Source: Acanthosepion pharaonis
Taxonomy: Eukaryota > Mollusca > Cephalopoda > Sepiida > Sepiidae
DNA length: 64,000 bases
Reading direction: 5' to 3'
Assembly (NCBI GenBank): GCA_903632075.3
Contig: CAHIKZ030004289.1
Span: forward strand, 1,035,001 to 1,099,000
Shown here: positions 1 to 10,764 of the stretch, in pieces
Layout of the letters: each line of letters opens with the position of its first letter
Position numbering within the stretch: the first letter of the stretch is position 1
Position numbers and translations under genes: made by a program
Notes under the pieces: generated by a model
Database searches by the model: none
The model's input: the letters and a program-made list of their open reading frames with translations, nothing else
Told to the model about the DNA's origin: nothing

Positions 1-229
1 TCAATAAGATCGTAAAATTTTACTCAAAATATATATAATATACTTCCTTAAACACATATCATTTTCTCTAGGTATACAATTTCTTACTTGTTTCCTGAAT
101 TATACACCTGCGAAGGTAATATAAAACTGGATTTTATGCACATTAAGGATGGATCAGAGAGAGAGAGAGGGGGTGGGGAGGCAATTAAAATTAGATATAG
201 ATAAATTTACATTGAAAACTAGTTTAATT

Positions 230-395
230 ATATTTTACCCAAACCTTATATCATTAATCGTATTTAATAGCGGAAGCACACTGAACAAAAAACGTTTCAT
301 GATTCCAAATCCCCTCTTCACTATAGGCTCCTTCTGTGTGAGTCGTTTTACGAGGGCCGGTCAAAATGTAACACTCTCCCTCCTCTTTCGTTGCA
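230..395 (+). repeat. degenerate dispersed repeat, family X
   Basis: This stretch (a run like GAAGCAC..., CATGATTCCAAATC, then GGTCAAAATGTAA) recurs in diverged form near 2620-2830, 2985-3075 and 6035-6260. No coding content is recognised. The ORF running through it (149-466) has no recognisable domain and is best read as chance. Confidence 0.5.
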
Positions 396-459
396 ACAGA
401 CGTGATAGTAGAAACATACGGAGCCTACCGAAATGTATTTTATACTTCCGAGATGAGGT

Positions 460-790
460 ATTGTAATTATTTACACTATTTACATTTTTCAGACAGTTGT
501 CCTCATCTTTTTTGCCACATTCACAAAGTTTTGGCCGTTATACACTCCGGCCTTCTTCAGGTGATTAGAAATTTAAACTGATTCCTTTATTTCGTCCACA
601 GGGGTAGATTGCCATGCTTCTTCCGGATGTCTCAGTATTAGTTATCTCCCTTTAACTCAAATCTCCAAGATTCAAGCATCACTTTTATCAATTTTATCTT
701 CTTGAGGACATCAGTGTATAAACCTAATGTCTCAGTAAGCTCATAGAGCTCATATTGCAATTTTGTTTTTATTATTTATTTTCTCTGGCA
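460..790 (-). repeat. PLE-1 3' terminal segment (pLTR-like)
   Basis: On the minus strand it reads CACCTGAAGAAGGCCGGAG..., then a segment resembling GATGAGGACAACTG...AATGTAAATAG. The same block recurs at 5508-6000 and 7543-8237 and, inverted, at 2493-2600. It carries the CTGAAGA...GAAA-type signature discussed under findings, although here the GAAAC box has decayed. Confidence 0.65.
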
Positions 791-915
791 CTCCTTGTTA
801 CTTGTTTTCATATTGTATTCATTTCTATGCTTGAGCGACTAGGAAGATTTTTGTGGCCTAGCATATACACTGATTTCTTACGTTTTCGTATTTTCCAGTG
901 ATGTTCTTTATTTTT

Positions 916-1101
916 TCAACCACAAGCCAATGGAGGCGATGATCTCCCTTTTCCTTCCATATGTGACCAGCCACGCCTGATTTCCCATCGTGTTACGGCT
1001 TTATGGTGATCCTGCAGCCTTACCTTAAGGGTACGGTCTATTTCTCTTTTATATTTCTTTCTACAGCTGCATGGTATGGCGTACACACAGTCCTTAGTCA
1101 T
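916..1101 (-). pseudogene. PLE GIY-YIG endonuclease domain remnant
   Basis: The 61-residue fragment begins MTKDCVYAIPCSCRKKY and continues with TLKVRLQDHHKAV. The arrangement VY-x-IPC-x-C ... Y-x-x ... R-x-x-x-H is that of the PLE GIY-YIG domain, which in intact relatives nicks target DNA for priming. The conserved YIG triplet has decayed to YKR, so activity is not expected. It sits downstream of the RT relic, as PLE order predicts. The ORF closes upstream and is not joined in frame to the RT. Confidence 0.7.
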
Positions 1102-1614
1102 GTTTTCCTCTATAGGAAGTCATACTCGGAAGCGGTGTCTGCGGAGTGTTAAACCACTTTTGAAGGTCGTCCTGATGTTATATGGGCCACAAATCTTTTG
1201 AATTTTTTTCAGATAATCACTTCACATAGGGTAGGCAGACCAGGGCTGTTTTCTGGTGTTGTTATCATCTTGAACCCTTCTATCCCAGTTTTTCGGAGCT
1301 GCTGTCATGTACCCCGGGTAGTTGATGCTTACACTGACCATTTCTTGTTCATATAACATTAGGTCCCCCACATGACTTTTTGTTATACCTGACGTACCTA
1401 TTCTATTATTAATAGACTATCCCACACATAATAAGTAGTAGTAGTAGTAGCGGTCGACAGTTTCGGCTCAGTGAAGTACCAACCATCACAACTAGATTGC
1501 TGCGTCATTAACTCTTATTTCAAGTTTCTAACGTTTTGTACATCGAACCTAATTTAGGACGACTTATTGACATACAAGCCTCCACTGTGAAAACTACTCT
1601 ACAACACTTTTCCT

Positions 1615-2108
1615 CAATGTTGTAGGCAGCGGACGATCCCTTTCATTACACTGTATGGGTGGTGGGAGTTTAAGTTGTGGTATTGTCCGGTGGATGTTGG
1701 CTTGCGGTATACGGATGTCCTGAACCCATGCTCTGTTCGAGTTATTAGTACATACACCAATGGTAATTTGTTGTTGTTTTGTCTCTACATTGTGAACTGT
1801 ATCGATGGTCATGTTGAGTTCACTTTATCAAGTGGCCAGAGTATGACGATGTCATATACGCATCTCAGTCATAGAGTTGGTTTTAGTGATGTTGATCCTA
1901 ATGCCATTTCTTCGACGTATTCCATATATATGTTATCCCTTGCTGGTATTAAAGGCGAACTCATTGCTAACCCTTCATTCTGACGATAGTGAGTTGTGAC
2001 AGCTTGACACTGCTCGGTCAGGATGATGGGTGGATGAAATTCACGTTGTCTAGACGTAATTGTCTTAGGTGGGAGGTGGTTCTTGATCTTTATTGGGTTC
2101 TGAGACAT
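1615..2108 (-). pseudogene. PLE-1 reverse transcriptase core, broken
   Basis: The 2108-1869 frame contains EGLAMSSPLIPARDNIYMEY, which matches the PLE RT block around the G-x-A-M-G-S-P-L-S-P motif just before the catalytic YVDD. The following stretch (about 1830-1620, another frame) reads KLPLVYVLITRTEHGF, then SVYRKPT, then NLNSHHPYSV. That is the PLE RT palm and thumb region (LPFLDV...SVYRKPT...NSHHP). The YVDD box itself is not visible, and at least one frameshift and internal stops separate the blocks. Confidence 0.75.
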
Positions 2109-2269
2109 TTATCTGCTGTTTTCATTGTAGAATCTTTCTTTAACATTTCTAATGGGGTCTTCCAGCGTCCCTGTATATTCTGATTTGTCCATCACTACAG
2201 TTGCATTGTCTTTGTCAGCTGGTAGTATGATGATGATGTCATCCCTCTCTAGGATTTTTATTGCCAGCA

Positions 2270-2500
2270 TCACCAGAGTTTAGTGATGCTTGATTTGGAC
2301 AGCTTGGCTTTCTCTAGTATACGTCTCACTATCCATCTTCGCTCATCCGCCCGAGCCTGGGGAATGTTCAAGATTATTTCCTCGATTTGGGCAATAATGT
2401 CAAAGTATGGTATACGCCTGATGGTTGTTGCGAAGTTGAGACTTTTGTTCAGTACTGACTCCTCAGACAAAGGTTTCTGTTCGAAATTCCAATCACCTGA
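2270..2500 (-). pseudogene. PLE-1 N-terminal region remnant
   Basis: The frame contains NKSLNFATTIRRIPYFDII followed by IEEIIL and a basic helix. This matches the stretch just upstream of the RT domain in PLEs (L-N-K-G-L-N-F-A ... R-I-P). The ORF extends upstream to 2572, but that part overlaps the inverted terminal segment and is probably not native coding sequence. Confidence 0.65.
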
Positions 2501-2599
2501 AGAAGGCCAGAGCGCACAACGATCGAAACGTCGTGAGTATGGCAACAAAGATGAGGACAACAATTCAAACAATGTAAATAGTGTAAATAGTAACGCTTG

Positions 2600-3180
2600 T
2601 TATTTAATTGCAACAACTATAATAGTAGAAGCATACAAATCATACCAAATTGAATACAAGAGTGTCATGATTGGAAATCAATTTTTCAACATAGACTCTT
2701 CCCTTTTGAAATATTCTAGGAGGACCAATCAAAATGTAATGATTATTATTTAATTAAAGAATGTATAATAGAAGCCAAATTGAATGCAAAAGTTTTAGGA
2801 TTCCAAATCTACATTATTTATATTCGAAGTCTTTTCCACATCTGTGTTGGTTTTATAACAAGGTTTCAGCCGTTATTATACACCCGAAGAAGACCTGAGA
2901 GTACAACGGGTGAAATGTTGTGATGAAAATAACAAAGGTGAGGACAACAGTCTAAATATAAATAGTATAATTAGTGACAACTCCCATAAATTCAGATGAA
3001 AATTCCAAGTCTACTTTTCAACAGAGTCACCTTCCTTTTGAAATATTCTAAAGTGATCAATCAATATAATTTAACTAAAATTTAATTAAAAAATATTTAA
3101 CAATAGAAGCACAAATACCCTACCAAATTGGATAAAACAAAAATATCTTCTCTCGGGGTGTACCATCTTTGAATAAATGT
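2600..3180. repeat. family-X repeats and a small PLE-1-like foldback
   Basis: Diverged copies of family X lie at 2620-2830 and 2985-3075. Between them, 2831-2990 holds a degraded copy of the PLE-1 terminal block (ACCCGAAGAAGACCTGAG, later GGTGAGGACAACAG) preceded by a partial inverted match. No coding content was recognised. Confidence 0.45.
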
Positions 3181-3183
3181 ATA

Positions 3184-4051
3184 CAAGGTGCGATGGGTAA
3201 ATTGTCGCCATTTTATATTTTTAATTTTGCGCATGTGCGTTGTTTGTTTTTTTTTTTATTTTGTCGAGTGCACAGTATAGTAGGGTCAGAAAAAAATAAC
3301 CATGACGCAATTCACTCCAGCAAAAATTTGGGAAAGACATGCTGTACTGCTTGGCATTCGCGCCGGAAACTCCAAGACGAACTTTTCAGAGGGTCTGTGT
3401 GTCACTCTGAGAACAGTGCAAAGAATTCGGAAAGAGTTGGATGAATACAATGGTGATACGGCTGCTCAGAAAACTCACTCCGATCGTTCTGATAAGAAAA
3501 GAACTCACGAATTTGTTGATGAGGGCTTCAGACTCAACACGGAGGCCTACATCAAGTACCTTGGGGAGATAGTGCTGCCCTGCGTCATGAGGGTGGCTGC
3601 TGGAAGAGCTTATGTCTGGCAACAGGACTGTGTACTATGCCATAAAAGCAGGAGAACCCAGTCATGGCTGCCTGATAATTTCTACGACCACATCACCGTA
3701 CATCTGGTTACGTAACTCCCCAGATTGCAAAACCCTCGATTTTTATGTGTGGAGCGTTGTTAAACGAGACCAATAAAACTCCTTGTAACACCAAAGATGA
3801 ACTGAAAGCAGGGATTATGGCAGCATTCCCCAACTTAAGCAAGGAGACAGTCCAGAAGAGTTGCAGGAGATTCCAAAGTTGTCTGGAGTTGAAAGCAATG
3901 GTGATTTTATTGAATAAATTTACTCTTTATTATTTCAAGATAATTTTGTATAATTTGAGTAAATATATCTGTTAAAATGAGATGTCGATAGTTATTTTCA
4001 TTTTTGCGTCATTTAGACGACAATTTATCCATCGCAACCTTATTTACCGCA
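3184..4051 (+). mobile_element. Tc1/mariner-superfamily transposon, copy 1
   Basis: The left end reads AAGGTGCGATGGGTAAATTG and the right end, reverse-complemented, AAGGTTGCGATGGATAAATT, giving terminal inverted repeats of about 22 bp. A related element occupies 42513-43385 in the same orientation. Length (about 870 bp) is short for a full element; the interior carries a deletion (see the transposase entry). Exact target-site duplication was not resolved. Confidence 0.75.
3302..3960 (+). pseudogene. Tc1/mariner-type transposase, deleted and frameshifted
   Basis: The first 60 or so residues (from MTQFTPAKIWERHAVLLGIR, with TLRTVQRIRKELDE) are a helix-turn-helix DNA-binding N-terminus. After an internal deletion the reading resumes near the catalytic region with YVWQQDCVLCHKSRRTQSW, where D is the likely second catalytic aspartate. 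A one-base shift near 3713 then moves the frame to NSPDCKTLDFYVW, the third aspartate block. The C-terminal tail (CNTKDELKAGIMAAFPNL) lies in the 3745-3975 frame. The first catalytic aspartate is missing. Spacing suggests the maT/DD37D side of the superfamily, but I could not confirm this. Confidence 0.75.
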
Positions 4052-4890
4052 TCGTAGACGTTTCTTGGTTTTTTTTTTTGGTTTTTTTTTGGGTTTTTCT
4101 ACAGATTGTATGGTCTGCTCTTTTCATTTAATCCTTAACAGACAACCGCTGTTTTCTGAGAATTTCCTTTATGGGCTTAGAAAAAAAAAACAAAAAAAAA
4201 AAAAAAACAAAGCTTGACACTGCTAGGTCAGGATGATGGGTGGATGAAATTCCCATTGTCTAGATGTAATTGTTATTTATGGTTGTGACATCTTGCATTT
4301 TCACATTTCTCTCGAACATCGTTCATCTTCAAAACGAGTCTGGATTAATAGACGTGCCACTGAACTGCAGACACTTTTAATAATGTCAGCATTTCCTTTC
4401 TCTCCGTTTAATCCATCTACTTAAATCGAGTGTATCCACTGCGTCAGCATTCACTAAACACCAGTTAAAGTTTACAGTAGTTTCGTTTTCACGAAACAAA
4501 TGTCTTTCACAAACACACACACACACACACAAATTTACTTTCTAATCGTGTCCAGGGGTGTCGTCTTTTTGAAGGGAGATTTTGTGTTGGAAAAGATAAG
4601 GAAATCGGCAGAAATTCCTCCTTGACTTAACCGACAACTGAAAGGTTAGAGCTACAATAAAATAGCTAGCGATTTTGACTAATACTAAAATTTGGTACAC
4701 GTATTGCAGTATATTTTTAATGAAACAGTAGCTTCCGTCAAAATTTATTACTTCAAATTTATTTTATTAAAACAAACCTGATAAAAGAGCAATACCAAAA
4801 CTGATACATTTTTTTTAATCAATTCACCCCAAGCACGGCGATAATGCCACTAGGACGCAAGTGGCTACTGAGAGTGAAAGAGAATAAAAA
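4052..4890. other. mostly unassigned AT-rich DNA with a PLE-1 RT scrap
   Basis: Poly-T/poly-A runs lie at 4069-4207. Positions 4211-4276 repeat the PLE-1 sequence at 2003-2075 (CTTGACACTGCT...GGTCAGGATGATGGGTG), so a fragment of the RT region was copied here. A (CA)n tract sits at 4510-4531. Nothing else was recognised. Confidence 0.5.
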
Positions 4891-5490
4891 GAATTCAGAA
4901 GGAACCAGAAATCTGATCTTAAACAGGAAACAAGAGATAAACCTCTATTCCTATTCAAAAGACCGAGAAGCAGTGTGAACCAGACGATAAGCGAACCAGA
5001 CGATAAGCGAACCTATCTATACTTATTCAGTAGAAAAAATAGTGCATAAAATTTCAGAGTTAAAATGGAGACCGCAGAAGTATAGGTTTGAAGTATAATT
5101 TAGAATGATTCAGAAACCTAAACGTAGACATAGAACAAGGGATAAACCTCTGCTCCTGTCCAAAAGAGAAGTGTGAACCGGACGGTAAAAAAATCCCTAT
5201 CTACTCCTATTGACGATAAAAAAATATTAAATAAAATGTCAGAGTTAAAATGAAATCGTTTGAAGTATAGAGCTGAAGTAGATTTTAGAAGGAACTGGAA
5301 ACCCAATCCCAAGCATAAAACAAGAAATAAACCTCTACTCCTGTTCAACAGACCAAAGAGGAGTGAGAACCGGGCGATAAGAAAATTTATCTCCTTTTAT
5401 TTGGGAGAAAAAATCCTAAAAATAGAACAAGGGATAAACTTCTGCTCCTATTCAAAAGACCGGAAAAAATGTGAAGCGGGCGATAATAAT
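4890..5490 (+). repeat. degenerate tandem repeat, roughly 190-bp units
   Basis: Blocks resembling GGAAC(C/T)AGAAA, then ACAAG(A/G)(G/A)ATAAACCTCT, then CAAAAGACCGA..GTGTGAACC recur from about 4901, 5125 and 5290, with a fourth partial near 5425. Units are diverged, and ORFs through them (for example 5260-5493) have no recognisable domain. Confidence 0.5.
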
Positions 5491-5507
5491 TAGTAATGAG
5501 TTTAGCT

Positions 5508-6000
5508 GGAGATTTTAGAACCTTATTTACATTATTCGGACTATTGTCCTCATCTTTGTCGCCATATTTATCACAACGTTTCGGCCGTTAATGCCGTTGT
5601 ACGCTCCGGCCTTTTTCAAGTGGTTGGAATTTCGAACTGAACCCTTTATTTCCCTCACTGGGGTAGACTGTTCTAGTTCCACGTGCCATGTTTTGATGGA
5701 TGTCAGTTATCAGTTATCTCCTGTTAATTTTCCCTCTGAAAGTTCTCCACTGCATTAACCGGGTATTGAACTGGATCTAACCAACGCCTTTATCCACTGT
5801 GCCATGTGTCCTTGAGGACATCTGGGTATGAATTTCTGGGATTTATAAACCTAATGCCTTCAGCAACCATTTTTACCAGTGCTCATACTGCAATTTTGGA
5901 TGTTATCATTGTGGTAAATATGGCGAGAAACATGAGGACAATAGTCCGAATAATGTAAATAATGTAAATAATGTACCTCATCTCAGAAATATAGACAGAT
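5508..6000 (-). mobile_element. solo PLE-1 3' end with inverted terminal segment
   Basis: Positions 5508-5910 align with the PLE-1 3' end at 460-790 (shared blocks GTAGACTG, GATGTC..TTATCTCC, CTTGAGGACATC, AAACCTAATG). The right end (5930-6000) is the reverse complement of the left end: TTACATTATTCGGACTATTG at 5530 faces CAATAGTCCGAATAATGTAA at 5941. This is a severely 5'-truncated PLE with the same inverted architecture as the longer copies. Confidence 0.65.
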
Positions 6001-6259
6001 TTTAGAACCTACCTACTTCTGTTGATAGTAAAAAATTGTCACGATTCCAAAATTAGTTTTCGACGGTCTCCTTTTTTTATTCTTGGTTCGTGTGTTAATA
6101 AATCACATCTGCTCTTTAGTTACAACAGATTTGAAAGAGGAAGCACTGAACGTATGCCAACAGCATAACTAAATTCTCAGAATACTAAATCTGCTCCTGA
6201 AAATCATCCTTCTTCTTCTTCAATCATGGTATGAGTGTTGGTCAAACAGTAATGGATGT

Positions 6260-6900
6260 TCTTTAATTACAATGTATTTAATACTCGAAGCACGCAGCTT
6301 TTACCTCAACGAACACAAAAATCTCCGGATTCTAAATGAAGTTCTCATCGTAGTCTTATTCCTTCTCAATCATTGTAGATTCACTTTTGAAGGATGGCAT
6401 TTATATACCCACCGCTTGGCCGCATCTTCCACTCCATCCTCAGCGGAGAACTCTAAGCGCCTCCTTCATGCGCCCAAATAGATGTAAGGTGTAACCACAC
6501 CCTGTTCCTTCTCGGAGTCTCTCAACGTCCAGGGAACGTATTTAGCGCTGACCTTTGAATAGCCAAGAAACAACCAAATCGTTTACAGCATTTTGCAATA
6601 ATGATTCTTCTCGCAGCTGTAATCAGAGCATCAGCCTTTATGGCTTTGTCTTCTTTCACAGCAGCAGCTGACCTGACACTGCTGTGCCTATTACTGAGTT
6701 CCCTTTCTCTTTTCTCTCTAGACTTACTGAATCATCGATTTAGTGTTGTAATTCTATAAACATTCCTTAACTTCATTTGAATTTTTGCACAATATTCTCC
6801 ATCCAAAATCAGGAATTCTACGAGAGCACTTTTCTTACTGCGGGTGTCTGGAGGGGAAGCCATTAAAAAGAGGAATAACTCTTGTTTGGTAAATGTACAC
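6260..6900. other. no recognised element
   Basis: Mixed-composition DNA with no domain-bearing ORF. The 6272-6481 ORF has a hydrophobic stretch but matches nothing I recognise. Confidence 0.4.
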
Positions 6901-6902
6901 TA

Positions 6903-7190
6903 TAGGAGGCACGGTGGAGTAATGGATAGCGGCTCAGACTGAGGAGCAGAGTTCGACTTCCAGTCGTATCCAATATATTCACTTACGTGCTAATACCCTT
7001 GGGGAAAGGTAAGAATCCTCTTCTTCTCCCCCTCAGCTATAGGTAAATAGCAGGACGGACCGGGTTCTATAGCCTTGGATCGCAACTGGTCTACCGCAGA
7101 AAGAAATGGCAACCTACTGAGGAAAAAAATCTACCTCGTCAGACATGGCACGTGACTGACACCACTACAGTCCTGCCAGTCAGAAATATA
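6903..7190 (+). mobile_element. tRNA-derived SINE, family S1
   Basis: The head GGAGGCACGGTGGAGTAATG, then GATAGCGGCTCAGA, looks like a tRNA D-arm/A-box, and CAGAGTTCGACTTCC is a B-box match (GGTTCGANTCC). The body contains GGGGAAAGGTAAGAATCC, TAAATAGCAGGACGGACCGG and CAACTGGTCTACCGCAGA. Other copies sit at 28166-28632 (inverted pair), 51245-51470, and in part within 35335-35655 and 38770-39088. Confidence 0.75.
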
Positions 7191-7540
7191 AAACAATCTT
7201 TTTTACATGCTTCTCATCTTTGATTTTTAAGAGCTTAGTTGGAAAAGAACTAGCTGGTTATATTCAATGCTTCGAAAATCAAACAAGTGACGTTCCATCA
7301 TCACTGGCTTGGGCCTGAATTTTCACCTATCGCGAGGAACGGCTGTTGTTTCAGGGAAACTCTGTACCCTGGACGCCTATTGAGAGATAAGCTCAACCTA
7401 GACCTCAATTAGAACTCGTACATACCATTCATCGCTAAAGATGCTGGAAAAAAAATGGCCGGATCCCTGTATCGATCTCGCCGGTACGCGTGCCATCGCC
7501 TGTTGGTACACGGAAAGCTTTCAAGAAACGAAGAAATAGT
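7190..7540. other. no recognised element
   Basis: No repeat match, ORF domain or structured RNA was seen in this short interval between a SINE and a PLE relic. Confidence 0.4.
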
Positions 7541-7542
7541 AC

Positions 7543-8237
7543 ATTATTTACATTATTCGGACTATTGTCCTCGTCATTGTCGTCGGTGGAGAACTTGGAG
7601 CGGGGAATTAATCAGGAGATAACTGATAACTGACATCCATTAGGCATGGCACGGTGAGCAAAATAAAGGGTTCAGTTTGACATTCCAACCACCTGAAGAA
7701 TGCCGAAACGTTGTAATAAATATGGCGAAAAAGACGAAGTCAATAGTTCGAATAATGTAAATAGTGTACATAATACCTCATCTCAGAAATATAGACAGAT
7801 ACTAAAAAGCCGAAACGTTGTAATAAATATGGCGAAAAAGATGAAGTCAATAGTTCGAATAATGTAAATAGTGTACATAATACCTCATCTCAGAAATATA
7901 GACAGATACTAAAAAGCCGAAACGTTGTAATAAATATGGCGAAAAAGATGAAGTCAATAGTTCGAATAATGTAAATAGTGTACATAATACCTCATCTCAG
8001 AAATATAGACAGATACTAAAAAGCCGAAACGTTGTAATAAACATGGCGACAAAGATGAAGTCAATAGTTCGAATAATGTAAATAGTGTACATAATACCTC
8101 ATCTCAGAAATATAGACAGATACTAAAAAGCCGAAACGTTGTAATAAACATGGCGACAAAGATGAAGTCAATAGTTCGAATAATGTAAATAGTGTACATA
8201 ATACCTCATCTCAGAAATATAGACAGATACTGAAAGA
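7543..8237 (+). mobile_element. PLE-1 3' end with inverted 5' stub and a terminal tandem array
   Basis: The left stub (TTACATTATTCGGACTATTG at 7549) is inverted relative to the rest. Next comes plus-strand PLE-1 terminal sequence (GATAACTGATAACTGACATC, then CACCTGAAGAATGCCGAAAC at 7690). It ends in five near-identical 107-bp units. Confidence 0.65.
7703..8237 (+). repeat. 107-bp tandem repeat, five copies
   Basis: The motif CCGAAACGTTGTAATAAA starts at 7703, 7810, 7917, 8024 and 8131, giving exact 107-bp spacing. Units differ at only a few positions (for example AATATGGCGAAAAAG versus AACATGGCGACAAAG), so amplification was recent or is homogenised. Each unit is the distal PLE-1 terminal segment. 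Confidence 0.9.
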
Positions 8238-8239
8238 AA

Positions 8240-8768
8240 TAGTAGTTACATTCCACCCCTCGGGAGAATGCCGGAATATCTGGCTCAGTTTTTTTTTTTT
8301 TTTTTTTTTTATAATTTTCGTTTTAGTTTTATATTTATTATGGTAACATTTTTTTCAGTTACTCAATTCCTAAACAATTAACGAATGTGATATAATGAAC
8401 AGCAAAACAGTGAAATGAAATACGTATGACAACATGACCATGATGATGTGGCAAATATGTGTCTGAGGAACCACGCCTAGGAATATCAAAAGGCCATTTT
8501 CATGGACATATATTTCTAATTTGGCCTTTAAAAATTTCGCCTGGCTGTGGAAAAAGGAATGGCCACAAGGATATGGGCAAAAATTTTAAGAATTAGTATT
8601 TAATTCCTTAGGTTCATAATCTATCTGGTATAAATGACTAATACTGGGAATTTTCAGATAATATTTTCTCGGGTTGTTATCATATAAATTATATGGCACA
8701 AATATGGTACCATTCCCTGGTACCCTGGGAAGACTTGTTACGCCAATAATGACTGGCCTTAGATTGAA
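8240..8768. other. unassigned, contains a poly-T tract
   Basis: A 23-base poly-T run lies at 8289-8311. The rest is AT-rich with no recognised repeat or domain. Confidence 0.4.
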
Positions 8769-9481
8769 CTAGCAGCATGGCCCGGCGTTGCCCGTGCTTG
8801 ATTCAAAAATCGTACGACTCATACAGCAATCGCTGTCACTTGACTTAAAATATTTTTGCCCTTCATTGCCTTTAAAGGAGTGCCCTTTTGCCGTGCTGAT
8901 GTTGCTTACATGCCTTACTTCTCACACTGAGAATTTTTTCTAAGCCCTATACTAAACATTAAATCTGTTACGAAAAAAGAACTAAACAAAATGAACACAA
9001 AACGATCAGCTTTGAAAAATGACTCGTAACTGGAAAAACCGAATGAAAAAAGAATGTTAACAACAAATACTTTTTCACACCCAACCCAGTTCTGCGGAAT
9101 CAGAATCAACGTTGAGTTTAAGCAAGCGAGTGAGTCAATTGGAGTAAAGTGCCATGCAGATTTAAATTTTTCCCACTTGTGACGAATTCAGCTATCGTTT
9201 TTTTTTTTTGCTATTTAACATTCGTGTCAGTCAGCTGTTGGCTCTCACGCTGGCCAATAGAATTTTCCTGTCTATTCGTGGCAGCCAGGTATAGGATCTC
9301 ACTTTGGCCAGTAGAAAATGGCCCCAAACTACATGAAAACTTCCGTAGAAGCATTAAAAAATCGATTATTTCCACTATCGAATGGAGTTGGGAAATGTCG
9401 GTCTTGGCCTTCCCGCTAACTTGGAAGCATGTGCATGTAAATTTTGGTGCAAATCCGTCGAACATTGCGGCCGTGCATTCG

Positions 9482-9547
<66 letters not shown>

Positions 9548-9568
9548 CCTGCCTTTTATCGATAGAGA
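8769..9568 (-). mobile_element. non-autonomous Helitron-like element, family H1, copy 1
   Basis: On the minus strand it starts TCTCTATCGATAAAAGGCAG after an A and ends GGGCAACGCCGGGC...GCTGCTAG before a T. A 5' TC, a GC-rich hairpin shortly before the end, CTAG as the CTRR terminus and A/T flanks are the Helitron hallmarks. A long (CA)n tract (9485-9546) lies just inside the 5' end. The inverted second copy is 23906-24668. No Rep/helicase coding is present; the ORFs 9149-9565 and 9211-9543 simply run through the (CA)n tract. Confidence 0.75.
9485..9546. repeat. (CA)n microsatellite
   Basis: About 31 uninterrupted CA repeats inside Helitron-like copy 1. The corresponding tract in copy 2 (23932-23961) is much shorter, so this is a length-variable internal microsatellite. 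Confidence 0.95.
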
Positions 9569-9884
9569 TATATCATGATCTCATGTACAGAAATAGGACA
9601 TATATATATATATAAAAAAAGAAAAAAAGATGAATTAGAAAGCTTCGCTCCCCGCTCACTCGCACATTGAAAAAAAAATGCCAGTACGTTCCATCAGATT
9701 TTGAGAAGCACCGCACTAGGCTATCGTCCCATGTTTATTTACGCATTAATCATGTACAGTTTAAGATTTTTATTATTTATTTGTTTTTTTACGATAATGA
9801 ATACAATTTTCTCCATAAATTCATCACTGAAGTCTTCATCCACGTTGCTTAATATTTTGGTTTTATTCTCGGAATCTACCTATC

Positions 9885-10760
9885 TCTATATATACAATTA
9901 CGTGACTTACGTTAGTCTGTCCGTCACACTGTCTAAAATAGTCACACATTGACCGATCGACACCAGATTTTGGGAAGAAGTGCAAACAGATAAGGGTACA
10001 CCCTTATCTGTTTGCACTGAGTAAAAGCAGGGTGGACCGCTTTGCTGCAAAGCGACTACCACTAACGATACAACCCATACACCATAATCATACATTATCG
10101 TAAATAAACAACAATTAAATTAACGAGTTTAATTTTTAGGCTTTAATTTTAGATTTAGGTTTTCTGGTGAAAGGATCCATTCGGCGGATTGAAGATTCGG
10201 TTTAGCGCTTTCGTTGAAGCCAGTTTTCGGGCAAATAATATTCTATCTTTTTTATTCTCCTCCTAAGTTTTTTTTTTTTTTTTTTTTTGCTTGCAGAAAC
10301 CCGGTATACAATCCATCTGGATTAGCTCTCTAATTTCATCAGATGTGTAATTATGAGAGCATGAACTGAGTATTTTTATTATTTTTATAAAACTCTCCCC
10401 GGATTTGTAAACACTTTATCTTTTAGTAGACATTTTTGCAATTCACACAGTATCGTCGAAGTTATTGCTAACCCTTTTGTCGAGATTTACAAACTCTATG
10501 TTTCGTTCAATTTCGCACACCAATCGCTTTTTTTTTTAATTCTACTATTTTTTTGGGGGGGGGGAAGTAATTAAAATTCATTGTACTAAGCTATGCACTC
10601 TAGTAAAACCAACTGTACTTCGTACCCCGTTACCTGTTTGTTTTTCTCTCCAAAATTTGGTTTCTATCGGCCAATGTATGGCTATTTAAAAAGTGTGTGA
10701 TGGACGATCGAAATAACGGAAGTCACGGAATTGTATATATAGATAGCTTTGAAAAAAAAA
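9885..10760. mobile_element. pair of inverted Helitron-like heads, family H3
   Basis: The plus-strand segment 9885-9980 (ATCTCTATATATACAATTAC, then GTGACTTACGTTAG, ATTGACCGATCGACACCAGA) faces a minus-strand counterpart at about 10650-10760 (CTATCTATATATACAATTCC, GTGACTTCCGTTA, ATTGGCCGATAGAAACCA). The CCGAT-A-ACCA block resembles the conserved block behind the head of the other Helitron-like families here. No 3' CTAG hairpin end was found, so the assignment is tentative. Confidence 0.45.
9980..10017. repeat. perfect short palindrome
   Basis: GTGCAAACAGATAAGGG (9980-9996) is the exact reverse complement of 10001-10017, with a four-base loop TACA. It could form a 17-bp hairpin. Confidence 0.9.
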
Positions 10761-10764
10761 CAAA

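Larger units (their letters stand above)
460..2600 (-). mobile_element. Penelope-like element PLE-1, decayed copy with an inverted 5' segment
   Basis: Read on the minus strand, this copy shows in order a PLE N-terminal region (2500-2270), reverse-transcriptase motifs (2108-1615), a GIY-YIG endonuclease remnant (1101-916) and a 3' terminal segment (790-460). At the far side (2493-2600, plus strand) lies an inverted partial copy of that 3' segment, recognisable by CACCTGAAGAAGGCC and later GATGAGGACAA...AATGTAAATAGTG. RT followed by GIY-YIG defines canonical PLEs, and partial terminal repeats in direct or inverted orientation are a known PLE trait. Frame breaks and stops throughout make it inactive. 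Confidence 0.8.

Noticed and set aside
149..466. 105-aa ORF near the left edge
   Set aside because: No domain, overlaps a dispersed repeat and is not preserved in its other copies.
7703..8237. CRISPR array (regular 107-bp spacing)
   Set aside because: Whole units are repeated with no unique spacers; the sequence is a PLE terminus in a eukaryotic context.
9149..9565. 138-aa ORF and its minus-strand partner
   Set aside because: Runs through (CA)n of a Helitron-like element giving His-Thr or Cys-Val repeats.
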